Assembly: GCF_003369915.1 (NCBI RefSeq)
Contig: NW_022881603.1
Location: forward strand, 40,966,624-41,030,623
Length of the DNA stretch: 64,000 nucleotides
DNA from: Drosophila miranda
Taxonomy: Eukaryota > Arthropoda > Insecta > Diptera > Drosophilidae
Direction: 5' to 3'
Shown here: positions 22,670 through 33,100 of the stretch, in pieces
Layout: each line of letters begins with the position of its first letter
How positions within the stretch are numbered: the first letter of the stretch is position 1
Program-made: the position numbers and the translations under genes
Notes under the pieces: generated by a model
Database searches by the model: none
Seen by the model: the letters and a program-made list of their open reading frames with translations, nothing else
Told to the model about the DNA's origin: nothing

Positions 22670-23776
22670 ATGGAGGGAGAACCTGTAGATCCGTGCGTCT
22701 GCATTCTGTGTGGAGAAGAGTTCGGATGTCTGCAGTTATACAAGACCAGGTGTGGCCACGAATTTCATAAAGCTTGCATAGTGCCATATTCGAGGGAATA
22801 TGCCAAATGTCCTAGGTGTGGAAGAGTCACTTTTGACTTGCAAGGCGGCGCATCGGGCTCGGGCACGCAAGCCGCCAAACAGCAGGCAGGAGGCAAAGAA
22901 AAAGCTTCAGGCACCCCAGCGGCGGAAGCACCCGTTAATAACCCAGGGTCGGCTCCAGTGGATAGCGGGAATATAGGGATCATGATTACCCAAGCAGTGC
23001 GGGCCATGCAAAACGACCTTTTAACCCAGTTGTCGGAGCAGATGGCGCAAATAATACAGACCAATGTCGCTGCTCATCTTCAACTGACTGGCCGAGATCA
23101 TCATACTCGAAACGTAGCTCCGGACCATAGTTCGCAGGGTCAGGAAGCAGGCGGAGGCCGAGAATCGGCAGGATTTTACAGAGAGGGCAGAGACACTCCT
23201 AGAAGTTTAGGTTCCGACCTGTCCCAAAGGCCGGACAAAGTCGTACACATTATGAATGGTTGGAAGCTACGATTTAGCGGGAATGCGGAAGGAATTAGCG
23301 TTGATAATTTTATCTATAGAGTAGAAGCTCTTACCCATTCAACGCTGGAAAGCAACTTCGCGGTGCTATGTAGTAACGCTAGCATCCTCTTTGACGGAAA
23401 GGCTCGTGAATTCTTTTGGAGGTTTCATAAGTCAGTGGTAGTTGTACGATGGGACTTGCTTTGTCAGGCATTAAGGAAACAGCTCCGAGACACTCGCACG
23501 GATGTGGACATTCGGGAAGCGATCAGGGTCCGGAAGCAAAAAGAAAAGGAAGGGTTCGATGCTTTTTATGACGCCATAGTTCAGCTAATGGATAGTTTAG
23601 AGTCTCCCTTGTCAGAAAAGTCTGTGGTAGACATACTGCGAAGGAATTTGAGGCCCGACGTAAGGCACGAGTTGCTCAATATAAACATAACTTCGGTTGG
23701 GGAGCTCAGGGAAATATGCAGACGAAGAGAGAGTTTCCTGGATGACGTGAGACGGAATTATGGTCCCTTTCCGTAG
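22670..23776 (+). CDS. Gypsy copy 1 Gag with N-terminal RING-H2 finger
   Basis: From ATG, 368 residues. Residues 11-50 form a complete RING-H2 pattern: C11-x2-C14-x13-C28-x-H30-x2-H33-x2-C36-x10-C47-x2-C50. RING fingers usually recruit ubiquitin-conjugating enzymes, which is unexpected at the start of a Gag. A low-complexity linker follows. The capsid-like retrotransposon gag region (about 190-365) includes KLRFSGNAEGISVDNFIYRV and DFYD-type helices ending RRRESFLDDVRRNYGPFP. The frame ends at TAG 23774-23776. The zinc knuckles lie in the overlapping +1 frame. All eight zinc ligands are kept in copy 2. Confidence 0.85.
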   Translation: MEGEPVDPCVCILCGEEFGCLQLYKTRCGHEFHKACIVPYSREYAKCPRCGRVTFDLQGGASGSGTQAAKQQAGGKEKASGTPAAEAPVNNPGSAPVDSGNIGIMITQAVRAMQNDLLTQLSEQMAQIIQTNVAAHLQLTGRDHHTRNVAPDHSSQGQEAGGGRESAGFYREGRDTPRSLGSDLSQRPDKVVHIMNGWKLRFSGNAEGISVDNFIYRVEALTHSTLESNFAVLCSNASILFDGKAREFFWRFHKSVVVVRWDLLCQALRKQLRDTRTDVDIREAIRVRKQKEKEGFDAFYDAIVQLMDSLESPLSEKSVVDILRRNLRPDVRHELLNINITSVGELREICRRRESFLDDVRRNYGPFP

Positions 23777-24131
23777 GCAAGTGGCTGAGTTGGTGGAGGA
23801 GCACATGTCTGATGACGCATCGGAGTTTTCCGAAGGGGAGGGCGAAGGCGAAATAGGAGCGTTGGCCTTGGTATGTTGGAACTGCCATAAGGAAGGACAT
23901 CGGTACCAGGATTGCGAATCCAAGCGCAAGATCTTTTGCTATGGGTGTGGCATTCCAAACATTTACAAGCCAGCTTGTGAAAAATGTCAGAAAAAAACGG
24001 CAGGGCGAGCACACAGCCTCGTCAGCTTCAAAGTGTGCGTCGCCAAAAATCCGCGAACCCAGACGCCAGCCAGTAGAAAAGCAACACCAGGCAGTTATAG
24101 ATACAACCATTCCAGTCCAGTCCGTCAGTAG
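23760..24131 (+). CDS. Gypsy copy 1 nucleocapsid (zinc-knuckle) frame
   Basis: Overlaps the end of gag by 17 nt in the +1 frame and encodes a CCHC knuckle (CWNCHKEGHRYQDC) followed by a second cysteine group (CYGCGIPNIYKPACEKC). These bind RNA in Gag. Because the same overlap is present in copy 2, it is either a programmed +1 shift or a lesion older than the duplication. The frame ends before the protease, which lies in a third frame. Confidence 0.75.
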   Translation: MVPFRRQVAELVEEHMSDDASEFSEGEGEGEIGALALVCWNCHKEGHRYQDCESKRKIFCYGCGIPNIYKPACEKCQKKTAGRAHSLVSFKVCVAKNPRTQTPASRKATPGSYRYNHSSPVRQ

Positions 24132-24276
24132 TGTAACAACAAATTTATGGCACAATTTCATTAATTCTCATTCAGATGCAGAGGCTGCATCCAATCGTAA
24201 ATCCAATTCAAGACACTCCAAACGGATGAGATCATTTTGGAAGGCAGCTAAATCAATAAATGCGATTAGGTAAAAA

Positions 24277-27200
24277 GAGATAGATAAACGTCCGTACGCA
24301 GAGGTAAACATTTTTGAGCGGCCAGTGCTTGGGTTGTTAGATAAGGGGGCAGCGATGAGTGTAGTTGGTGGGAGTTTGGCTAAACAAATAATCACCAGTA
24401 GGATTCCATTTAAACGGGGAATCTCAGTTGCTCATACTGCAGATGGCAAGCGGCAGGAGGTTCTGGGACGATTGAGAACTCCAGTCACCTATGATAAGGT
24501 TGTGAAGGACTTGGAACTATATATCATTCCATCGCTTAGCCAGGACTTATATCTAGGAATTGATTTTTGGTCCACGTTCAATTTATTACCTCCGGAGATG
24601 CAGGTAGCAGAAATTTGTCAGGAATCGCATGAACTAACTCCAAGCCAGAAAGAGGATTTGCAGAAGGTTGTGTCGAGATTTCCATCCTTTGCAGTCTCTG
24701 GTTTGGGTAGAACATCGGTTTTGTCGCACTCGATCGATGCAGGAGATGCCAAGCCCGTAAAACAACGGCATTTTCCCGTGTCACCAGCAGTGGAGAAATT
24801 GCTGTATGCCGAAGTGGACAGGATGCTCAAATTAGGAGTTATTGAGGAATCTGATAGCGCCTGGTCCTCTCCAGTTGTGCTAGTCCAGAAACCGGCAAAG
24901 GTTAGACTTTGCCTAGACAGCCGCAAGGTCAATGCCGTTACACGAAAGGATGCCTATCCGTTGCCGCAAATAGACGGTATACTAAGTCGCCACCCCAGAG
25001 CAATGTTCATCTCGAGTCTAGATCTCAAGGATGCCTATTGGCAGATACCCTTGGATCCGGAGTCTCGGGACAAAACTGCTTTCACAATTCCGGGTAAACC
25101 TCTATATCAGTTCAAGGTCATGCCGTTCGGTCTCACCAACGCGTCGCAAACCATGTCCAGATTGATGGACAAGGTGATCCCGGCGGAACTTCGCAATGAA
25201 GTCTTCGTCTACTTGGATGACTTGTTAATTGTTTCCGATAGCTTTGAGTCGCATCTAAAGGTATTGAGAGTTGTAGCGCAGCATGTTCGATTGGCCGGAT
25301 TAACGCTTAACGTGGAAAAGAGCAAATTCTGTATGCGTTCGGTGAAGTATCTTGGTCATATCGTCGGGGAGGGTGTCATTCGAACGGATCCCGGGAAAAT
25401 TTCGGCCATGATAGACTTTCCAGTACCGAACTCTCTGAAAGCCTTACGGAGATTCCTTGAAATGGTTGGATGGTATCGTAAATTTATAGCAAATTTTGCG
25501 TCGATAGCTTCCCCTCTCACTGACTTGCTGAAACCCAAGTGCAGATTTGTCATGACACCAGAAGGACGTACAGCGTTCGAGGAACTTAAAAAACTGTTGT
25601 GCTCTGCGCCAGTTCTTCCCAGTCCGGATTTCAACCAGCCGTTCTTTGTGCATTGCGATGCCAGCAAATCAGGAGTTGGGGGCGTCTTGGTTCAAAAGAC
25701 TCCAGAGGGAGTCGAATTTCCGATAGCTTTTGTGTCGAAAAAACTTAATAAGGCGCAAAGAAATTATTCTGTGACCGAGCAAGAGTGTCTGGCGGCAATC
25801 GTTTGCATCAACCGTTTCAGAGCGTACATTGAAGGACATGATTTTACGGTTATCACCGATCATGCATCTCTGAAATGGCTCATGACTCAGACGGATCTAC
25901 ATTCGCGGCTAGCCCGATGGGCATTAAAGTTACAGGGCTTTAACTTCAAAATTGAACACCGGAGTGGTCGTTTAAATGTTGTACCCGATGCCTTGTCCAG
26001 AGTCAATGAAGAAGATTTGGCGGCCGTGGATGTTGGTTATGGTCAAGCAGTTGATCTCGAGTCCCCAGCTTTTAAGTCCGCCGAGTATGTAGAACTGGCA
26101 AGCAGAATAAAAGCCAATGACGTTAACCTGCCGGATCTGAGGGTGGTCGAAGGTCTTGTGTACAGGAAGTGTGATTTCGCCACAGGGAGTACTCTTCATG
26201 ATAATTTTATCTGGAAGTTATGGATCCCACAGAGTCTTATTCCAGAGGTGTTAGCCAATGCTCACGACCATCCCTTAGCATCGCATGGGGGAGTTCATAA
26301 GACTTTAGAGCGAGTGCGACAGTTTCTCTATTGGCCAAGTTTAGTCAAAGATGTAAAAGCATATGTAATCGCGTGCGACACGTGCAAATCTACTAAAGCA
26401 CCGAACTCTGTCCATCGACCCCCGATGGGAGTGGCACCTGAGTCGCAGAGGTTTTTCCAAAAGCTATACGTCGACTTTCTAGGCCCGTATCCACGCTCAA
26501 AAAGCGGGAACATTGGTATATTTATAGTGTTAGACCACTATTCAAAGTTCGTCTTTCTGAAAGCTGTTAAAAAACTAACGGCTGATCTTGTGATCAAGTA
26601 TCTGCAGCAAGATCTGTTTCATTCTTTTGGCTTTCCGGAGATCATTGTATCGGACAATGGCTCTCAATTTAAGTCGGAAGTCTTCCAGAAGTTTCTCAAG
26701 GCGCACAACATATCACATACGGCCACAGCAGTATACTCTCCGCAGTCGAATGCATCAGAGCGAGTAAGCCGGTCTGTAATTGCCGCCATTCGCTCATAGG
26801 TGAGGGCAGATCAGAAAAATTGGGACGAGGAGCTAAGCAGTATTTGTTGCGCATTGCGAACCGCGGTCCATTCCAGCCTCGGAACTTCGCCGTATTATAT
26901 GGTATTTGGGCAACAGTTCGTTAGCTCCGGGGAAACATACAAAATTCTGAGAGCTCTTCGATTGTTGGAAGATAAATCCCTAGTGTTTTCCAAGGAGGAT
27001 TCGTTAGAGTTGGTACGTAGCAAGGCTTTAACGATAATGGAGAAGCAAAGGGCAAAAAACGAACGGATTTACAATTTGAGATCAAGGGAGATTTCGTATC
27101 AAGTGGGCCAAGAGGTGTTCAGAAAGAACTTCAAGCAGAGTAACTTCCAGGCTGGCTATAGTGCCAAATTGGGCCCAGCATATGTGAAGGCCAGAATACG

Positions 27201-27288
27201 CAAGAAGATAGGGAATGCTTATTATGAATTAGAGGATCTTCAAGGACGATCTATTGGGCGATACCACGCGAAAGACTTAAAACAATAG
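24277..27288 (+). pseudogene. Gypsy copy 1 pol (protease, RT, RNase H, integrase) with internal stop
   Basis: Protease motif reads LLDKGA where D-S/T-G is expected (near 24340). RT has YPLPQIDGILSRH, SLDLKDAYWQIPL, VMPFGLTNAS and the catalytic YLDD (about 25210). RNase H has VHCDASKSGVGG and ITDHASLKWL. Integrase has the HHCC zinc site (HDHPLASHGGVHKTLERV, CDTCKS), then the catalytic aspartates (YVDFLGPYP, VSDNGSQFKS) and glutamate (SNASERVSRS). TAG at 26797-26799 follows AAIRS, and the same frame goes on through the integrase C-terminus to TAG 27288. Both the altered protease triplet and the TAG are shared with copy 2. Confidence 0.88.
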
Positions 27289-27339
27289 CTGATCCGCGCA
27301 GTTTGGATCCGACTTGTGTGATACCACTAAGTCAGATCT

Positions 27340-27353
27340 TCGGCGGGGGTATT
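27340..27353 (+). other. Polypurine tract before LTR 2
   Basis: CGGCGGGGGTATT directly precedes the LTR start TGTAACG. It would prime plus-strand synthesis. Copy 2 has one extra G at 36165-36177. Confidence 0.6.
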
Positions 27354-29174
27354 TGTAACGCTTGTATCAGCCGAGAGAGCTAGTTCGCAGCGCCATCTAG
27401 TGGTCGGCATCGTAATGGCCGTGGCAGAGCATACACCCTCTATGGGTGTGGTTTGGGAGGTCACGAAAAGGGGCATAGGAAAGGGTGATAGATTTAACAG
27501 CCCAGATTGTCAACTTTCTCTGGCATTTCCCTTGTTCTATGAGAGGGCCCGAAGGTTCTAGCATGTTGAGAGGCTTGGCTTCGGTCTCTTCCCGTTTTGG
27601 CGCTCGACCAGAGCATTCGTTTTCTTTTATCAGAAAAAAAAATATATTTTAATCTCAGTGCTTCAGAAACGAGAAAGTCTTGAGTTAATCCGGCGTTAGT
27701 TTTTCCAATCTAGGTAAGATGGAGAAGGGGAGAAAGTAATTGGTCAAACTAGTTAGATGATTTCATCCGCATAGGACCGGCTATTGGCGCAGTTTATACG
27801 GCAGAAGAGGAACGCCGTGTCGCCGTATTTTCACTTCAAAACCGACCCGGTTCAGCCTCACGGATCCAAAGACGCCGAGGCGTCGAGGAGATCGAGCGGC
27901 CGAGGGACGCAAAAGGGGTCCGGAGAAGCAGCCGAAGCTGCAGTGGAAAATTTACAGGCCCAAGTACCCGGGCGCCAACGACGCTAGTGGGAGTTGAGTG
28001 GTTTTTGGAAGGAAAAAAAAATTCAATCGTCTGGTTGGAGAGCGAGCCAAGGAAGGGCTACATAGCGCAGACTGAGCGCGACCAAGAACAGTCTGAGATT
28101 TCGAGTGGCGTCGCGAGTGATAGTCGGAAACAGTCCGATTGCGGAAGGTCGGAAAGAGATCGGGAAGGCAGAAATTTGAAAAGAAATAATATGTGTGCTG
28201 TCGAGTGTTTTATGTTAATTTAAATAATTTTTTTGTTAGTTTTTTTTTGAGAAAGACATCGGCAGTCGGCAAGGGGCGGCGCGAACGAGAAAAAGAAAAG
28301 GGCCGAGAAAGTTTTTTCGAAGTTTTCGAATGCAATGAGTCGCTCAAAGTAGGTGTGGAGAGAGGAAAGTGGGGAATTTGTGAGTGAGTTTTTTTGTGCT
28401 TTATGCCACTCCCTATCGGAGTTCTCGTTCCAGGTCCGATTCTCCTCCGGAAAGCGCTTTCGTCGGTGGACATGCGTATCTGCGGGTGAGTCTGAAATAG
28501 AAATGTAAAAGACTCAACTCAAACGATTTGACTCGAGTCCCACTGAAAAAGTAAAGAGGAGAGGGACAAATACTTTATATGCTTTCCCCCTTACTGTTTC
28601 TATTTCTTCCCCCCTTTCGGTTTGGCCGTTGTTAATCTTTTTTATGTGCAATAATTATTCATTTTATTTATCACTATTATTAAGTCATTTTGAAATTCCA
28701 TCTATGTTATCTGTTTTATGCGTACCTATTTTTGGGTTAGGTTTAGTTTTAGTTTAGAAATTTGTTTATGTAGGATTCAATAAATTTTATAATGTTCTAG
28801 AATATAGTTTTTGTTTGCCTTCGGCTAGCCAGATGCCCCTGAGAGCCCCATGAGAACGCAGAGGGGTCATTCCATGAAAATTGCGACTTGGGGATGGCCA
28901 AGGAAGGGAGGGTCAATCCGCTTCAACGAGATCTGAGGCGAGGAAAAGCGTTCGGGGACAGGTCGAAGAAAGAGCCAATTATGTGCTCAGTCGAATTTTA
29001 GGTCCAAATTAACTCTCGTCGTAGCACGCACAAATTATAACCTTGTAATAATGAGAATGGGCATTAAGTGAGAGGAGGGCAAGATCACCACCCCAACTAG
29101 CCGACGAGCCTCCCAGCCGGGAATATCTGCGTGCCCCCTTCTCTCACTCCCCGACACCTGCCAAATTCGTTACA
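27354..29174 (+). repeat. Gypsy LTR 2 (middle, recombinant)
   Basis: Same ends as LTR 1. Its left part agrees with LTR 3 at more than a dozen sites where LTR 1 differs (for example CGAAAAGGGG, GACCAGAGC, TCTCAGTGCTTCAG, CCCAAGTACC). Its right part agrees with LTR 1 where LTR 3 differs (CTCAAAGTAGG, AATTTGTGAGTG, TGCGTATCTGCGGGTGAGTC, TTCTAGAATATAG). The switch lies between about 28152 and 28345. Confidence 0.9.
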
Positions 29175-30059
29175 GTTATAAGTAATTATTAATTTCATTA
29201 TTATAAAGTTAGTGGCGCCCAACAATGGGACCCAAAATAATTGGTAGAACTGCATCTCGATGTGGTCAACAATATCGCAGGAACACACATCAAAAACACA
29301 TTCGATTTTTCTGGCAAACTAGATGCTATGTAGTGAACTTGAGAAGAGAGCATATACGTTTGTCCGCTTTTATTCTCAAACTACGGTTGCTGCAGCATCT
29401 GGGCCAGAATAACGATCTTCACAGTCAGCTAAATTTTGCAAATCAGTCGCATAGGAGTTATTGTTGAGAAGTCGCTTGCAGCGATCGACAAGCCACGGCT
29501 GAGGACGTAGAGCTTAGTAGGCGATTAAATACCCTACAGTAATGGAGTCCGTAGCCCAACTAGTTAGACGTTTGGAAAAGCAGGGAAGAAGTCTTTAGAT
29601 AAGTCTACCCTGACCACGGATAACAAGTTTTGGCAAAGACCCATCCACTTTCAGCAATAGTATGCGGCAGAGCTAGCCATAAAACGCTTGGAAAGACAGA
29701 ACAATCTCTTTATAAAGAGTTTGCCTGGCCACGGGTGATGGAAAACCAGCATACCTGTCCGCAGAAGCAAGAGTGCGAAGGAGAGTAAAGAAGACGAAAC
29801 TGATTAGCTTCGATTTACTCGCACTTTAGCTTGCAGTCGTTGTTTTTGTCTTGCGGAACGGCGCGCCAAAGCAATAAAACGTTTGGTTGTTGCGAGGGCT
29901 GATTAGCACGGCACAAGTAGCGGTAAATAAGGTTTGGTATTTCTTCTCACACCAGTTCCAATAAGATTTTTTTTTCAGAGGAACTAAGCTATGCTTGAAG
30001 GCAAATAAATGTTTTTGTATTTCTTTATATATTGCGGTTTTCACAAAATATTATTTTTT
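29175..30059 (+). other. Gypsy copy 2 leader with primer-binding site
   Basis: Primer site at 29213-29230, identical to copy 1. A handful of substitutions separate it from the copy 1 leader. Confidence 0.7.
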
Positions 30060-31175
30060 GTATACCCGATACTCAAAATGAGTATTGGGGTATATTAGAT
30101 TTGTGGTAAAAGTGGATGTGTGTAACGTCCAGAAGGAATCGTTTCCGACCCCATAAAGTATATATATTCTTGATCAGCATCAATAGCCGAGTCGATTGAG
30201 CCCTGTCTGTCTGTCCGTCTGTCCGTCTGTCCGTCCGTCCGTCTGTCCGTCCCCTTCAGCGCCTAGTGCTCAAAGACTATAAGAGCTAGAGCAACGATGT
30301 TTTGTATCCAGACTTCTGTGATATGTCACTGCTACAAAAATATTTCAAAACTTCGCCCTGCCCACTTCCGCCCCCACAAAGGACGAAAATCTGTGGCATC
30401 CACATTTTTAAAGATACGATAAAACCAAAAACGCAGAATCGTAGAGGATGACTATATGTTTTAAAATGTAAGATCTCAACAAGATCGTATAATTATTATA
30501 GCCAGAATCAAGAAAACAATTTCATTCTTTCTCGCTCTGTCTCTCTCTAACACACAGGTTTCATGGTCGGTTTTGCCAATTGCAAAATATGAGTTCAAGG
30601 ATCTCAGAACCTATTAGAGCCAGAGCAACCAAATTTGGTATCCACACTCCTGTGATATCGGACCTTGACCGTTTCGTGTCCAAATTTCGCCACACCCCCT
30701 TCCGCCCCCGCAAAGGACGAAAATCTGGGGCATCCACAAATCTCAGAGACTATTAAGGCTAGAGTAACCAAATTTGGTATCCGCACTTCTGTTAGATCTC
30801 ACTATAAAACGTATATCTCAGAATTTCGCCCCACCCCCTTCCGCCCCCACAAAAGACGAAAATCTGTTGCATCCACAATATTGCACATTTGAGAAAACTA
30901 AAAACGCAGAATCATAGATAATGACCATATCTATCAGATTGCTGAATCTGGACCAGATCAGATGATTTTTATAGCCAAAAGGAACAAATCAATTTGCACT
31001 GGCTTCGCAGCGCCCGACGTCACGCTCAGACTGATTTTCTGTCTCTCTCGCACGCACTCTTTGTCGTGTCGTTTAATATTAGCTGCGTCTGCCGGAGGAG
31101 AGCCATACTGACTTAGTATCGGGTATAACTGTAGAGTTGCGGTGTCCGCAGCAACTCACAACGTTCCCCCTCGTT
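30060..31175 (+). mobile_element. Helentron (ISY/DINE-1-like), inside Gypsy copy 2 leader
   Basis: Same insertion point, orientation and subfamily (B) as the copy at 21229 and nearly identical to it, so it was present before the Gypsy unit was duplicated. Confidence 0.85.
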
Positions 31176-31502
31176 TGTTTATATGTAAGTTGTTTTATGT
31201 TTTGTTTTCAACTATAAACGCGTCTCAATTCCTCAAGCGGCAAGCAAAAAAAAAAAAAAAAGTGTCACAAACGAAAGTGTTAGGAGAGAACAAGGGTGAT
31301 AAAACGCGGAACAGCTGGTTCAGTTGAGATAGGTCATTGACCGGCAGAGAGTTGTGAGCGCTGAAGAAGGAAAGGCTAGTTGAAGTACCGAAGGGAATTG
31401 AGCGGGTCAGCTGTTTTGAATCTCGAATCGTTGAATCTCGTTGATAGTGAGTGACAGAGTAAGCGGAAGTTATCAGTTGAAGATAAAGGGAACGTATTAA
31501 TA

Positions 31503-32609
31503 ATGGAGGGAGAACCTGTAGATCCGTCCGTCTGCATTCTGTGTGGAGAAGAGTTCGGATCTCTGCAGTTATACAAGACCAGGTGTGGCCACGAATTTCA
31601 TAAAGCTTGCATAGTGCCATATTCGAGGGAATATGCCAAATGTCCTAGGTGTGGAAGAGTCACTTTTGACTTGCAAGGCGGCGCATCGGGCTCGGGCACG
31701 CAAGCCGCCAAACAGCAGGCAGGAGGCAAAGAAAAAGCTTTAGGGCACCCCAGCGGCGGAAGCACCCGTTAATAACCCAGGGTCGGCTCCAGTGGATAGC
31801 GGGAATATAGGGATCATGATTACCCAAGCAGTGCGGGCCATGCAAAACGACCTTTTAACCCAGTTGTCGGAGCAGATGGCGCAAATAATACAGACCAATG
31901 TCGCTGCTCATCTTCAACTGACTGGCCGAGATCATCATACTCGAAACGTAGCTCCGGACCATAGTTCGCAGGGTCAGGAAGCAGACGGAGGCCGAGAATC
32001 GGCAGGATTTTACAGAGAGGGCAGAGACACTCCTAGAAGTTTAGCTTCCGACCTGTCCCAAAGGCCGGACAAAGTCGTACACATTATGAATGGTTGGAAG
32101 CTACGATTTAGCGGGAATGCGGAAGGAATTAGCGTTGATAATTTTATCTATAGAGTAGAAGCTCTTACCCATTCAACGCTGGAAAGCAACTTCGCGGTAG
32201 TAGTAGTAACGCTAGCATCCTCTTTGACGGAAAGGCTCGTGAATTCTTTTGGAGGTTTCATAAGTCAGTGGTAGTTGTACGATGGGACTTGCTTTGTCAG
32301 GCATTAAGGAAACAGTTCCGAGACACTCGCACGGATGTGGACATTCGGGAAGCGATCAGGGTCCGGAAGCAAAAAGAAAAGGAAGGGTTCGATGCTTTTT
32401 ATGACGCCATAGTTCAGCTAATGGATAGTTTAGAGTCTCCCTTGTCAGAAAAGTCTGTGGTAGACATACTGCGAAGGAATTTGAGGCCCGAAGTAAGGCA
32501 CGAGTTGCTCAATATAAACATAACTTCGGTTGGGGAGCTCAGGGAAATATGCAGACGAAGAGAGAGTTTCCAGGATGACGTGAGACGGAATTATGGTCCC
32601 TTTCCGTAG
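31503..32609 (+). pseudogene. Gypsy copy 2 Gag with RING-H2 finger, frame-disrupted
   Basis: Same protein as the copy 1 Gag. C9 and C20 are serine here, but all eight RING ligands remain. One extra base near 31741-31745 (GCTTTAGGGC against GCTTCAGGC) shifts the frame after about residue 80. One base fewer near 32198-32206 (GCGGTAGTAGTAG against GCGGTGCTATGTAG) returns it. The middle of the protein is therefore lost in this copy. Confidence 0.8.
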
Positions 32610-32955
32610 GCAAGTGGCTGAGTTGGTGGAGGAGCACATGTCTGATGACGCATCGGAGTTTTCCGAAGGGGAGGGCGAAGGAGCGTTGGCCTTGGTATGT
32701 TGGAACTGCCATAAGGAAGGACATCGGTACCAGGATTGCGAATCCAAGCGCAAGATCTTTTGCTATGGGTGTGGCATTCCAAACATTTACAAACCAGCTT
32801 GTGAAAAATGTCAGAAAAAAACGGCAGGGCGAGCACACAGCCTCGTCAGCTTCAAAGTGTGCGTCGCCAAAAATCCGCGACCCCAGACGCCAGCCAGTAG
32901 AAAAGCAACACCAGGCAGTTATAGATACAACCATTCCAGTCCAGTCCATCAGTAG
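32593..32955 (+). CDS. Gypsy copy 2 nucleocapsid (zinc-knuckle) frame
   Basis: Same overlapping +1 arrangement and knuckle residues as copy 1, with a 9-nt in-frame deletion in the acidic stretch before the CWNCHKEGH knuckle. Confidence 0.75.
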   Translation: MVPFRRQVAELVEEHMSDDASEFSEGEGEGALALVCWNCHKEGHRYQDCESKRKIFCYGCGIPNIYKPACEKCQKKTAGRAHSLVSFKVCVAKNPRPQTPASRKATPGSYRYNHSSPVHQ

Positions 32956-33100
32956 TGTAACAACAAATTTATGGCACAATTTCATTAATACTCATTCAGA
33001 TGCAGAGGCTGCATCCAATCGTAAATCCAATTCAAGACACTCCAAACGGATGAGATCATTTTGGAAGGCAGCTAAATCAATAAATGCGATTAGGTAAAAA

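Noticed and set aside
22380-22787. 135-codon minus-strand frame over the Gypsy leader and gag start
   Set aside because: Antisense shadow of gag and its leader; duplicated in copy 2 for the same reason.
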